A stretch of DNA of 64,000 bases from Deltaproteobacteria bacterium (GTDB taxonomy: Bacteria > Myxococcota_A > Polyangia > JAAYKL01): contig JAFGQN010000081.1 of NCBI GenBank assembly GCA_016935665.1, positions 1 through 64,000 of the forward strand, in the 5' to 3' direction. Shown here in pieces: positions 35,598 to 47,600 of this stretch. The position numbers and the translations under genes are program-made. The notes below the pieces were generated by a model. That model had not been told where the DNA came from, searched no databases, and saw only the letters and a program-made list of their open reading frames with translations. How positions within the stretch are numbered: the first letter of the stretch is position 1; the number at the start of each line of letters is the position of its first letter.

Positions 35598-37880
35598 ATG
35601 GCATCAGATACAAAAACACTGAAAATCGGAGTATTGCTGGATTGTCTGCATGAATCATATCAGTCCGCCATCTGGCGCGGCATCGAAACCCAGGCACGTC
35701 AACTGCAAATAAACCTTGTATCATATGTTGCCACATCCCAGGATCGGACGAGTCATTTTCACACGCACTACGACATAATAAAAGACTTCATTGCCAAATC
35801 AAATATTGATGGGCTCATCGTATTCACCGGCCCAATGAGCGAGCATCAGGGCGTTCCCTTTACCTCTACGTATTTGAAAAATTTCGCCCATATTCCTCTG
35901 ATTTGCATATCGGCTCCGGTGGATGACCATCCCGGCGTCACCATCAACAATCAGGAAGGGATTATCGAATTGATGGATCATTTTGTCGCCGTCCATCACG
36001 CGAAAAACATCGCGTTTCTAAGTGGTCCAAAGGGACACAGCGAAGCCGATGATCGCATGACGGCGTATCGAAAGGGTCTCGAAAAGAACAATCTGATATT
36101 CGATGAAAAACTCGTTCTCCGGGGGGATTTTTCCAAAGGATGCGGCCATCGGGCTGTGGCCACTCTCATGGACAGCCAAACGCCAGTGGACGTTATTATG
36201 GCCGTCAACGACCAATCTGCGCTTGGGGTGATTGAAGAGCTGAAAAAACGCAAGCATCACATCCCCACGGAGATCGCAGTATCCGGTTTTGATGATGTGG
36301 GAGAAGCGTCCCTCAGCATGCCGGCACTAACGACAGTGCGACAACCTCTGCAGGAAATGGGCGCCGTGGCACTGAACAATGTCATTTGTCAAATCAAAGG
36401 CGATCCGTTTGAACGGATCATTCGGTTGGCGGCCGTTCCCGTGTATCGAAGGTCCTGCGGATGCTTTGCCGAAGTCATCCGTGCCGCTGCGCCCAATATG
36501 ACGCAAACCGCGCGCTACTCCACCGAAGAGATCATGGATATCACTTGCGCCCATGCGGAATCCTTTTTGCGCAGGGACCTGCCGGGGTGTCCTTCTCCCA
36601 ATCGTGTCCGCGCGTATCTGACGGATTTGGTGGATAGTCTGGTCTGGGATGTCAGCAAAGCATCCATTCGCGAAATCTTTTTAAACGAAGTGGATATGCT
36701 GCTGTTCAAATTTGAGGACTTTGCCGACAACGTGGCTATCATGAACGCGGTGATAAACGATTTATCCTTTTTCCTGCCGTCTCTTTTCCGCCAGCGGGAA
36801 CAGTTGACCTGCGCCACGGCCATTTTGCAGCAGGCACACACGCTGATTCGGGAGCACCGACTCAATTCCGCGCAGACGTCCTTTTTGCAGGACACCTTGT
36901 TCCAGTTGACCATCCGTGAGACATCACAGAGTATTATTACCACCTTCGAACAGCGCAAGCTGCTCCAGGCCATCTCTTCCAGCTTCCCTCAGTTGAACAT
37001 CAACAGTCTGGTGTTCGCGATATACGAGAGGCGCCCGGAAGACGGTCCACTCACCGACGAAAACTGGGGGTTGCCCAGACACAGCCGTTTGCTGCTCGGC
37101 TACGACCAGCAACGGGACGTATTGAGTTATCCCAGAGGAAACAAACTGTTTTACTCCAAAGACCTGTTTCCCTCTGACATGTACGAAGAAGATAATGCCG
37201 GTGCATTTGTATTCATGCCGCTGTTTTTTGAACAGGAACAGCTGGGATTTGCTCTGTTCGAATATGCCAAAGGCATCCCACTGTTTATGTTTGAAGAACT
37301 CCGACTGCATATGAGCAGCGCGCTTAAAAGCTCTTTCCTCATGAAGGAACTGCGCATCCAATCCATGCTTGATGAACTGACGGGACTTTACAATCGCCGG
37401 GGATTCATGAGTGAGGCGCCACGGATGTTTCGGCATCGCAAAGTGAGCGAACAGCGCATCATGATTTTTTTTGCCGACATGGACGATTTGAAAGTCATCA
37501 ATGACAACTATGGCCACGAAGAAGGCGATGTGGCCATTTCGGGGGCTGCTTCCGTGTTGCGCCAAACGTTTCGCGAACAGGATTTGGTGGCCCGTATTGG
37601 CGGTGATGAGTTTATTGCCATGCTCGTTGGGGACGGTCACATCAAAAATCTGGAAGCCCAAATCATGGATCGACTCAAATTGAGTTTGCACACATACAAC
37701 GAAATCATGGAAAAGCCCTATGAGCTGTCCATCTCCATGGGCGTCACTACCGCCGATGTGCATCAGACAGGCTCTCTCGAAGATCTGATGCGCGAAGCCG
37801 ACGAACAACTGATGATCATCAAACGCAAAAAAAACCGAGGCCGCCCCACCACCCATCCACCCAATCCGGTGGTGGATTAA
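35598..37880 (+). CDS. Diguanylate cyclase with LacI-type ligand-binding sensor
   Basis: 760 residues. Residues ~8-285 match the periplasmic-binding-protein fold of LacI regulators ('LKIGVLLDCLHESYQSAIWRG', 'DGLIVFTGP', 'FLSGPKGHSEADDRMTAYRKG', 'PTEIAVSGFDD'), but there is neither a helix-turn-helix nor a signal peptide, so it should sense a cytoplasmic sugar-like ligand. A ~290-residue linker, including a GAF-like part, leads to GGDEF ('ARIGGDEFIAML') with an RxxD site ('REQD'). Likely an active, product-inhibited cyclase. The C-terminus is basic and Pro-rich. Confidence 0.85.
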   Translation: MASDTKTLKIGVLLDCLHESYQSAIWRGIETQARQLQINLVSYVATSQDRTSHFHTHYDIIKDFIAKSNIDGLIVFTGPMSEHQGVPFTSTYLKNFAHIPLICISAPVDDHPGVTINNQEGIIELMDHFVAVHHAKNIAFLSGPKGHSEADDRMTAYRKGLEKNNLIFDEKLVLRGDFSKGCGHRAVATLMDSQTPVDVIMAVNDQSALGVIEELKKRKHHIPTEIAVSGFDDVGEASLSMPALTTVRQPLQEMGAVALNNVICQIKGDPFERIIRLAAVPVYRRSCGCFAEVIRAAAPNMTQTARYSTEEIMDITCAHAESFLRRDLPGCPSPNRVRAYLTDLVDSLVWDVSKASIREIFLNEVDMLLFKFEDFADNVAIMNAVINDLSFFLPSLFRQREQLTCATAILQQAHTLIREHRLNSAQTSFLQDTLFQLTIRETSQSIITTFEQRKLLQAISSSFPQLNINSLVFAIYERRPEDGPLTDENWGLPRHSRLLLGYDQQRDVLSYPRGNKLFYSKDLFPSDMYEEDNAGAFVFMPLFFEQEQLGFALFEYAKGIPLFMFEELRLHMSSALKSSFLMKELRIQSMLDELTGLYNRRGFMSEAPRMFRHRKVSEQRIMIFFADMDDLKVINDNYGHEEGDVAISGAASVLRQTFREQDLVARIGGDEFIAMLVGDGHIKNLEAQIMDRLKLSLHTYNEIMEKPYELSISMGVTTADVHQTGSLEDLMREADEQLMIIKRKKNRGRPTTHPPNPVVD

Positions 37881-37917
37881 AAAAATTACAATCAATTCGA
37901 GTTTGATGCGTTTCGAG

Positions 37918-37937
37918 GGCGCACACGCGGGTGTGCC
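37918..37937. terminator. Hairpin between convergent genes
   Basis: GCACAC and GTGTGC around a GCGG loop, extended by GG/CC with a bulge, lie between the cyclase and EF-G stops. There is no T-run, so a termination role is only suggested by position. Confidence 0.3.
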
Positions 37938-38032
37938 TCTGCAGAAAATTCGCAATACCCATCGCAGGTGCAGACCCATGTGTCTGTCCTGACCCGGTTT
38001 TTAAGCCGACAACAGGTTTGGAGACAGGAAAC

Positions 38033-40108
38033 CTACTCTTCTCTGCCCAGGCGTTTGCGGGCGGCTTCGAGTACTTTCTCTTTCAGGTTCTCGGGCAGAG
38101 GCTGGAAGTTTTTCATTTCCATGCCGTGGTTGGCGCGACCGGAAGACAGTGAACGAACCGAAGTAGAGTATCCAAACAGTTCCATCAGTGGTGCTTCGGC
38201 CAGAATCTTTTGAGAGCCTTTGCGATAGCGGCGCATGCTGTGTACTTTGCCGCGACGACGGTTGATATCGCCCACCAAATCGCCGATAAAATCGTCGGGA
38301 GTGGCAAGGTCCAGTTTCATGATGGGCTCCAGCAATTGAGGGGACGCCTTTTTAAATGCCTCACTGAAGCATTGACGTCCACAAAGTTTAAATGCCATCT
38401 CGGAGCTGTCCACCGCGTGGAAACTACCGTCCACCAGCGTAACTTTCACATCCACCACGTTGTAGTCGGCCAGAATACCGTGATCCATGGCTTCTTCGAT
38501 ACCTTTGCGCACAGCAGGAATGTATTCTTTGGGAATGGTTCCACCCACAATGGCATTCACAAATTCAAAGCCATTGCCGGGATTGGGCTCAACTGTCATA
38601 ATGGTATGCGCAAACTGACCTTTACCACCGCTCTGCTTCACGTGGCGATACTCATGCTGTACCGCTCTGGTAATGGTTTCCTTGTATTCCACCGAAGGCT
38701 CGCCGACCACAGCTTCCACACCAAACTCGGTTTTCAGACGGTCCACAATAATCTCCAGATGGAGTTCGCCCATACCGGCGATAATCGTTTCGTTGGTGCG
38801 CTCGTCGGTGCGAACCGTGAAAGACGGATCCTCAAGGGTCATTTTCTTGAGAGCAATATGCAGTTTCTCCAGCTCCTTGCGGGTAGCTGTAGCGGCGGAA
38901 ACGCTGATAACGGGCTCTGGAATATTCAGTGACTCCAGCAAAATGGGCTGTTTCTCGTCACACAGAGTATGCCCCGTATACGTGTTTTTCAAACCAATCA
39001 ACGCAACGATGTCGCCAGGTCCCACTTCGGAAACTTCAATTCGGTCTTTGGCTTTGATACGCAAAAGACGGCTCACACGCTCGGTCTTTCCGGTAGTGGC
39101 ATTCAGGACGCGGTCACCGGCCTTCAAAGTGCCGGAGTAGGTGCGGACAAATGTCTGCTGTCCCACATAGGGATCGGTGATGACTTTAAACGCCAATGCG
39201 CTGAAGGGTTCATCGTGTTCGGGATGGCGACGATGCGCTTTTTCCGAATCGTATATATCCTGTCCCACAATGGTTCCTTTGTTCAAAGGACTGGGCATAT
39301 AAGCCACCACGGCATCCATCAAAGGCTGCACACCCACATTTTTATAGGCGGAACCGCAAAAACACGGGGTGAACAGATTTTTAAGCACACAATCTCTGGT
39401 CACGCTGTGAATCAACTCTGATGAAACTTCCTGTTCTTCAAGGAAAAGCTCTGCCAGTTCGTCACTGAACTCAGAAAGTTTTTCAAGCAGATTCTCCCGC
39501 CACATCTCCACTTCATCTTTCATCTCGGCAGGGATTTCTCTTACCTCAACGTTTCCTTCGGGAAAGTACATGGCTTTCAACTCAACCAAATCGACGATAC
39601 CTTCCAGATTTTCCTCGGCGCCTATGGGAAGCTGGTACGGAACAGCGTTGGCTTCCAGCATATCGTCGAGCTGTTTGACAACGTCGAGGAAATCCGCGCC
39701 CTGGCGATCCATCTTATTTATAAAAGCGAATCTTGGAACGCGATAGCGATCTGCCTGTCCCCACACTGTCTCGCTCTGGGCCTCCACGCCGCCCACGGCG
39801 CAGAACACAGCCACGATACCGTCGAGCACACGCATGGAACGTTCCACTTCGATGGTGAAATCCACGTGCCCGGGGGTGTCGATAATATTGACGCTGTGAT
39901 CTTTCCAGGCACACGAAATCGCGGCAGAAGCGATTGTAATACCGCGCTCCTGTTCCTGTTTCATAAAGTCCATGGTGGCGGCGCCATCGTGCACCTCACC
40001 AATTTTTCTGGTCGTTCCAGTATAAAAAAGAATCCGCTCTGTAACTGTTGTTTTGCCGGCGTCAATGTGCGCGGCAATTCCGATATTCCTGGTTTTTATA
40101 ATACCCAT
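38033..40108 (-). CDS. fusA: Elongation factor G
   Basis: 691 residues from ATG 40108, which gives the standard EF-G length and start ('[15 protein letters not shown]'); a TTG 12 codons upstream is in frame. GTPase boxes are intact ([20 protein letters not shown]), followed by '[10 protein letters not shown]' and domains II-V. It drives ribosomal translocation. It stands alone here rather than in the usual str operon with rpsL, rpsG and tuf, so it may be a second copy. Confidence 0.93.
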   Translation of the reverse strand: MGIIKTRNIGIAAHIDAGKTTVTERILFYTGTTRKIGEVHDGAATMDFMKQEQERGITIASAAISCAWKDHSVNIIDTPGHVDFTIEVERSMRVLDGIVAVFCAVGGVEAQSETVWGQADRYRVPRFAFINKMDRQGADFLDVVKQLDDMLEANAVPYQLPIGAEENLEGIVDLVELKAMYFPEGNVEVREIPAEMKDEVEMWRENLLEKLSEFSDELAELFLEEQEVSSELIHSVTRDCVLKNLFTPCFCGSAYKNVGVQPLMDAVVAYMPSPLNKGTIVGQDIYDSEKAHRRHPEHDEPFSALAFKVITDPYVGQQTFVRTYSGTLKAGDRVLNATTGKTERVSRLLRIKAKDRIEVSEVGPGDIVALIGLKNTYTGHTLCDEKQPILLESLNIPEPVISVSAATATRKELEKLHIALKKMTLEDPSFTVRTDERTNETIIAGMGELHLEIIVDRLKTEFGVEAVVGEPSVEYKETITRAVQHEYRHVKQSGGKGQFAHTIMTVEPNPGNGFEFVNAIVGGTIPKEYIPAVRKGIEEAMDHGILADYNVVDVKVTLVDGSFHAVDSSEMAFKLCGRQCFSEAFKKASPQLLEPIMKLDLATPDDFIGDLVGDINRRRGKVHSMRRYRKGSQKILAEAPLMELFGYSTSVRSLSSGRANHGMEMKNFQPLPENLKEKVLEAARKRLGREE

Positions 40109-40337
40109 TTTCTTTGCTTTCTCTAGTTTTGGCCCCCCAGCCAATAAAGGCGGGCTGTATAGCGGACAAATTTCGCTTTGTCGACGAAAAAAGCGCTTAG
40201 TTCATGAAATTATTTCCTGTCGCTGAAAATCTGTTCAAAAACGAAATCCAATTTTCAAAAATAACGGAAAGTAAAGGATAAACTATTCATTGAGGTATCG
40301 GTTACATCTGGGAAATATGAAATAAAACATGGAAAAT

Positions 40338-41450
40338 CTATCTTTCGGACACGGATTGAAGCGTTTGAAGATACGCTTTGCCCGCCGACATCACCTCAAC
40401 AAAATCAGCTTCGCGGTTGGATTCCACAATCTCAATAATTTCTCTGACGCTGCGCAAAAGCGCCTGTTGCGGACCATGGCGATATTCATTGAGACGCTGA
40501 ATTTCGAAATAGAGATGCGGATTCTCCTCAGCGATTTTATGAGCCACCTTCAGCTGCGCATCGAATGATGTGCTCGACATGCTTCGCAGACGTTCCGCCT
40601 GCTCGCCGCTGTTTCCAAGCGCCGTAAAAAACGCGATGTTCAATAAATGAGAAAGTCCAAGCACATAGGCGATCAATTCGTCGTGTTCATCCAGCGTCAT
40701 ATCCACGCAGGTGGCCATAGTGTCTTTAAAGAGCGCCCGCGTCTGCTGATGGGCTTCTGAATGTCCCACGTCCATAAAAATCACGTGGCGTCCGCTCAGC
40801 ATGGTGGTATCCGGACCAAACATGGGGTGGACCGATGTCACCCGGCATCCCGCCGCCAGCAGCGCCGCCAATCCCTCCTTGACCGGGCCTTTTAATGACG
40901 CAACGTCAAATACTGTTCCTTTGGGCCTGCGGGCCGCAAGGGCCGACAATATATCGCCACTCATCCCCAGCGGTGTGGCAACCACAATGATGTCTTCATC
41001 GAGCGCATCACTTTGCCAGTCGGTCATGGTTTTGGCGCTGACGTGACACACACCGGGATCGGCGATGCGCACATCATATCCCGAAGAGAGTAGAAAACGT
41101 GCAAACCACGCACCAATTTTGCCGCATCCACCGATCACCAGCGCCGATTTTCCGGTGCCCCCACGCGCCTCTTCCACTCTATCGCGCTCCTGTATTTCGA
41201 GCGCGTGTTTTACCAGACTGTCCAAAACAGAGGTGGCCAGCGCCTGTGGAACCCCCAGCCTTTTTGCCTGCTCCATGGCATGGGCCATCACCTTTTTTTC
41301 GCGGGTAAAACTTCTCACCGGCAGCTGCTGCCGTCGCTTGGCCTTCCCAATCTCAGATACCACTGCCAGACGTTTGGCCACCGCCTCCAGGATTTCCCGG
41401 TCCACCGCCAGCAACTCATCTCTCAACTCATCCAGATTTTTTTCGCTCAT
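40338..41450 (-). CDS. tyrA: Chorismate mutase / prephenate dehydrogenase (T-protein)
   Basis: 370 residues from ATG 41450 (GGAG six bases upstream; ATG 41465 is a weaker choice). Residues ~1-85 are an AroQ chorismate mutase ('LDELRDELLAVDREIL', 'RLAVVSEIGKAK'). From ~100 on is a prephenate dehydrogenase with NAD-binding 'VIGGCGKIGAWFARFL', 'VVATPLGMSG', 'SVHPMFGPDT' and 'YVLGLSHLLNIAFFTALGNS'. This is the gammaproteobacterial TyrA layout. It catalyses two steps towards tyrosine. No other aro gene is near. Confidence 0.9.
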   Translation of the reverse strand: MSEKNLDELRDELLAVDREILEAVAKRLAVVSEIGKAKRRQQLPVRSFTREKKVMAHAMEQAKRLGVPQALATSVLDSLVKHALEIQERDRVEEARGGTGKSALVIGGCGKIGAWFARFLLSSGYDVRIADPGVCHVSAKTMTDWQSDALDEDIIVVATPLGMSGDILSALAARRPKGTVFDVASLKGPVKEGLAALLAAGCRVTSVHPMFGPDTTMLSGRHVIFMDVGHSEAHQQTRALFKDTMATCVDMTLDEHDELIAYVLGLSHLLNIAFFTALGNSGEQAERLRSMSSTSFDAQLKVAHKIAEENPHLYFEIQRLNEYRHGPQQALLRSVREIIEIVESNREADFVEVMSAGKAYLQTLQSVSER

Positions 41451-41476
41451 TTGTGCTCCATTCATCCCCCTTTAAA

Positions 41477-41666
41477 TCACGACGATGGTGGAACACAAGC
41501 TTTTACGGTGGTTTTTGAATCGGTAAACTCGATATTGGATGAACAGTTAGACAGCACGTCGGCCTCGCGATTGAGATTGCATTCATCTTCGTCCTGACAA
41601 ATACGAAAGCAGTAATTCACGCCGTCGTTATGCGCCACGCAGGCAGAGCCGTAAGGATGTGACCAG
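41477..41666 (-). other. Displaced C-terminal coding stretch of the giant gene
   Basis: Directly beyond the giant gene's stop, the -1/+1 shifted frame continues with protein-like, Cys-containing sequence: 'SWSHPYGSACVAHNDGVNYC', 'ICQDEDECN', and ends 'KTTVKACVPPSS' before a stop at 41477. This fits the Cys-rich tail it follows. A one-base indel near 41665-41690 would join them. Either a recent frameshift in the genome or a sequencing error. Confidence 0.6.
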
Positions 41667-44600
41667 CTAATTATTAGTGCACCAGGAAGTGGAACCGTTG
41701 TTTTCACAGTGCTGAGTGGAACTGCAGGCCGTACATGTGCTTCCACAGTATTCATTGGAAGAACAGAACTTGCATCCCTCAATAGAACCAACGCATCGCT
41801 CGTAGCTTCCACAGGCTTCCCAACCACCCGCGCCATCTCCGCAATGGTCTCTGGTATTGGCTTCAACACAGTACCTGCTGTCACCGCAATAGAAGTTGTC
41901 CGGACACTGGGCATCACCGGCCGTATCTGCGCTGGGACAGGTCTGTTTCATACGGCAACAGCGGAAGCCCAGATTTTCCAGCCGATAATCTGCAGCCGAC
42001 CCATCGGCGGCAGAGAAGTCGAAATTGCAGGCCAGCCCATTGGCCAGGTCATTGAACGAACCACCGCGGATACCATACAGCGTCACACCTGTTCCCAGTT
42101 GTCGTGCAGTCCCCGTCCATTCCTCCACGTTGCCCGACAGGTCCATAACCAGAGAAGGATCAGTGTCAACATCCGGCCAATCCGCAATGCAATCCTCCAA
42201 ATCCGTATCACCGGACGGCCGCGCTGAAATATCCGTATCGGCGATACCAAAATCCAGTCCGTTGCAGGCAAGCGGGTCATACAATGCATCGTACGGATAA
42301 ACCAAATCAGTATCCGTCGCAAACAGAATTTCTCCCGCACAGGCATACTGCCATTGCTGCACGGTGCACAAATCCCAGCACCCTGCCGTATCATCTTCAC
42401 ACCCAGGCTGATTCAGCAAATCGCAGGCCGCTTCGGCATCGGCAAAATTGACATAGTTCCAGGGCATTCTGTCTGACCGCGAGCAGGCGACCGTGTGGCC
42501 GGACCCGCCCGCCGTGTCACTGGCATCCCAGCGGGAGGATTCGTATTTAAAAATCTGGAAAGAAAGTGATGTTCCCGCAGTATTGACATATGGTATCTCC
42601 ACATATTCCACATAGCCATCGGCGCCTTCGTCGGCAGTACCGTCGCAATCATTGTCAATGCCATCCGGAATGGTTCCTTCCGGTTTCTGATGCGCTGTCG
42701 AAGATAACATATTGATGATGTTGTCAGAATCACAGACGTACGGGTCCGAATTGGACAAATCACAGCAAACCGTGCCCTGACCATCCGGGTTGCACAGATA
42801 TTTGCCATAGCGCAAACACCCACCAACCGGCGTTGGAACAAGACCTTCATTGGAACACTCCGCCATCAACGGATCTGTATCGGTGTCTTCAGCGAACGAC
42901 TCATCCACCACACCGTCGCAGTTGCCATCCACACCGTCACACACGGCTTCACTCAGGGCGGGATTGGGCGCATCACCCAGCGCGCATTCGAGACCATCTC
43001 CGCCCAATCCGTCATCGTCGCAAACATAATCGCAGGCCCATTCTCCCGCATCAGTGTCACAGTAGTCACCGTTTACGTAGCCGGCATCACAGAGCCCATT
43101 GCAGGCGCCGGGATTGCTTAGTCCTTCGTCCACATTGCCATCGCAATTGTCGTCTATCCCATTGCATTCCTCCAGTGTAATGTCTTCATCAATCTGACCG
43201 TCACAATCATCATCCACGCCATACTGACTATTGACGCCATCACATCTATCGCAGGCCGTATCACCATCACAATAGGTATTGTATTCGCATTCGCACCCGT
43301 CCGTCTTTCCGTTTTCAACATCGTGATACCCAAAAACGCAGGTCTTCAGTTCGCAAACTCCGGCCTGGCAATAGTATTCCGCGACATGCAAGTCCGTATC
43401 CGCCAGCAGAGTGGTGCAATCACTGTCGCATCCACCGCAGTGATGCACGTTGTTGTCAAACTGAAAATCCTCATCCGCTGTGCCATCACAGTCATTGTCG
43501 ATACCATCACAAAGTGTTTCCACACTGGCATGAGTGTAACAGTTGGCGTCTCCGCATTCCACGCCGGCAGCCGAGTCGTACTGACATGTCCAGTCGATGG
43601 CGCCGCCGCATACCGCCGCTTTGGTCCCCGGGCAGTTAGCGTTGCACAATGTATCCGTATCCGGTGGCGTCAACCCTTCATCCACCTCGCTGTCGCAGTC
43701 ATTGTCCACACCGTCGCATTTTTCGATGTCGTGATCAGTTCCCACCTCATCACAATACATGCCGGAAGCGCCGCATTTCCATAGTCCCTCTTCACAAAGA
43801 TCGGAATCCTCATCCCCGTCACAGGCTTCATAGTAGTTGGGCTCGTCAAAACCGTTTGGGGTATCGGGATTGCAATCCTCATCATTGTCAGCGGGATCAC
43901 ACAATTCGGCTCCCGGAGTCGGTTCGTTCGCACAGTAAATAAGGCCATTGGTATCACACTCCAGATTTCCCCCGGTGCACGGAGACCCACAGGGACGATC
44001 AGAATCCTGTCCATAAAATGCGTCTTCATCCACGTCACCATCGCAATCGTTGTCCAGGCCATCACATATGTCACAATGCCCCGGAGTGGCGCAATCGTCG
44101 TCCGGGCCTACTTCCCATCTACATATTCTAAGATCTGTCCCCGTTTCAGTATCGTCGGTGTCTCTGCAGCTGCGCTGGCCCCCCTGACATATACCCCGAC
44201 TGTAGTCATCGCCGCAACGGGTGTCCGTGTCTGCGAAGGCGCAGACAACATCAATGGAACCGCCGCATCGATAATTCTCCAGCTCATCCACAATGCCATC
44301 ACAGTCATTATCCAGGCCATCACAATCAATTTCCAGGGATGTCGGCATATAGGCGCAGCCAGGCGCAGCCTTGCCATTGGTATCGGTTTCGCATCGCTGC
44401 AGATACTCGCCGCATACACCTGCGCCACAGGTCTGCTTCAGGCGGTTGTCATACATGGAAATGTTGTTGTTGTTTCCATCCGCATCCGTATCCTCATCCA
44501 CCAGCCCGTCGCAGTCATTGTCAAGACCATCGCATACCTCACCCGATGGCCCCACTGCGCCCGAACATCCTGCACTGGTATCGTAGACGGGATACGAGAC

Positions 44601-47600
44601 ATCCAGATCCGCTGAAATGCAACGCGCCACCCCGGATTGACAGCTGCCGACATTTGGATCCGTGCCGTCAGCGCCGCCACAGGCGATGGTCAGTCCTTCA
44701 TCTGTAATGCCATTGCAGTTGTTGTCGATACCATCACATATTTCAAGAGCTGCCAGTGTAAATCCCTGACATTGTAAATTACCATCCACACATACATTGG
44801 TTCCCGGCGCGCAGATACCTGGACAATCCGTATCACCAAAAGGCGCAACACAGCCACTGGATCCCGCAGGATAGCACGGCGTATTGTACTCAGGATATGA
44901 TTCGTCAATCTGACCATCACAGTTGTTGTCCTTCGCGTCACACACTTCATCTGTGTCCATATTTCCATCAGAGTCGTCGTCGGAAATCACACACGGATGC
45001 TCACAACCATTGGCGCTGTTGCTGTCGTTGTTCCACCAGTTTGCATCGCAATCCCCCATGACACACGCTCCACCCACACAAAGCGCGGCCGCATGATCGA
45101 AACGACAGATATGACCGCAGTATCCACAGTTATTGGCATCGGTTTGAAAATTCACATCTTCGTCGAGCAGACCATCGCAGTCGTTATCCTGAGGCACGTA
45201 ATTGTCATTTTCGGGATCTGCTGAAGACGCAATTCCATCGCACTTATCCGCGTTGTCCGCCATATCCACAGTGGGTTTGCAATAATACTCACACCCATCC
45301 GCACTGTTGCTGTTCACATCCGACCAGTACGTTTCACAGGACATCAGCGTACACGTTCCCGCCACACAGGTGGAGGACGCATGGGGAAGAATACACACCG
45401 CACCGCATGCGCCGCAGTTGGAGGGATTGGTCTGCACATCCACACAGAACTCGTACCCCGCATCGTTCGTACAACACGTTTCGCTGGTGTCACAGGCGCT
45501 GCATCCCAACAAAGAGGTATCTGTTGTTGTATCACTGTCACTGATGGAATCCGAGACGGAATCCAATCCACTGGTGCCATCGGTGCCGCTGGTATCCCCG
45601 CTGGTGGAATCACTGTCGCTTCCACCGTTGTCACCGCCAAACGTGGACGTACCGCCATGTATCGGTCGACCATCCGTACCGTCGGCTCCTTCAAATTCAA
45701 ACGGGTCCACTGAACACCCCACCGTCAGAAGCAGCAGCAGTGCCCACAACCCAACCCGCATGGCTTTGGTCATCAACGTCTTTTTGTCCCTTTGACGCAT
45801 CAATCTGAACATGGCAATTCCTCCAGCCAGAAGTACAAATATCCACCCGCCAAACGTCGCGGGGCCAGACCCGGGTGCCGTGCTGCACATGCAACCGCCG
45901 GAACCGGATGCCAACACCCTGTCGAGTCCTTCGTAGTCATCTGTTTTTTCCGGCTCGGCCGGTTTGCCGCTATCAGAATCCTGTGCATCGTCTGAGGCGG
46001 TGTCGTTTGCGCCGGAATCCGTCCCATCCGTATCGCCCGTTCCGGATGTATCTTCGCCTGCCACGGTAACAAAGCCGCCTGGGGCATAACACGATCCATC
46101 TTTACATACCGTGCCATTGGGACAGGTCACGTTCATGCAGTCATCAAAGATGCACGAACCATCCACACAGGTTTCATAGTATTCGCACACCACGCCTTTG
46201 CAGCTATTGGTGAGGGTATTGTCACATTTCCCGGTCGCTGGATTACACAGCACACCGGTGGAACAAATAACGCCGGCACACGCGTCTGTCACACACACAC
46301 CGTCCTGACACCCCTGACCCGCCGGACATTCAACTTCTACACAGGTGCTCACACAGGTACCGCTGGTATTGCAATACTGCCCCTCCTCGCAGGTCACCGT
46401 CCAACATGGATCCGCAACACACAGCGTGCAGGGTTCCTCGGTGCACTGCGCAATGGCTTCGCACCGCTGGCCATCGGGACAGCCGGTAATCATGCAGCCT
46501 TCAGTGGTGGCATGGCAACGGCCGTTGTCTTCGGGAATGCACGCCTCTCCATCCGGACACGTCTTGCTGTAACAGACATCCACACACAGACCGGCCAACG
46601 GATCACAGGAACACGGCCCCACAAAATCATAGCCGGGTGTGCAATAATACTCATTAAATACGCACGGCAGCGCATCGGGCCGTGTGGGTTCACACAGCGT
46701 CGACAAACAGATCTTCAAACCACCGCGCACCTCGATGCACGATTTGCCCACAGGACATTCAAACTCACCAGTCCCGCACGGTTCCGCGCACTCCCCTTCA
46801 ATACACGAGGATCCCGCAGACGGACATTCCACCTGGTCTTCCTCATCCACCAAGCCGTCACAGTCGTTGTCCAGACCGTCGCATACCTCGGCGGTGGGTC
46901 CTGGTACATCGCAGATCCATTCACCTTCAACGCATTTCTCCACCGATGCCGGACACTCGCCAATGCCATCCGGATATGTGGTCTGCATCGCCGGGTCACT
47001 CATCCAGAACGGGGTTTTGGAACAGGGATCCCGCGTCAGATTCTCGTCGGTTTGCCCATCACAGTCGTTATCCAATCCGTCACAGATTTCCGCGCTTCCC
47101 GACGAGCCCCCCAGACATACTATTTCATATCCGTTTATCGCCGATCCATCTGTATCCCCCGTGTACATGCACTGGTATACGCCTGGTGTGCATACGCCAA
47201 GATACGATCCACAATCCTGTCCATTCTCAGCAACATCGTCGATGTTGCCGTCACAATCATTGTCGATACCATCGCAGATTTCCTGAGTGGGCAGGCTCGG
47301 TTCAATGCATTCGCTGTCAGAATCCCAATGTGCCGCGTCACAGCATTGGAGATCATGTTCGCTGTCTGTCAGTATGCACTTTAAAATGCCTCTTTCACAT
47401 GCGCCCTGCCCAACCTGACAAATGACTTCGACATCCCAGTTTTCGTCTGTTAATCCATCGCAGTCGTTATCAATGCCATCACACGCTTCCGCAACCGGAT
47501 TCACTTCGCCATAGCACGCCGGATCCCATGCGCCGGCCACTTCATCGCAGTACTGGTATCCCTGCTCGCAGGCGCCGGCAGCCGGGTCTGTATCGATGCA

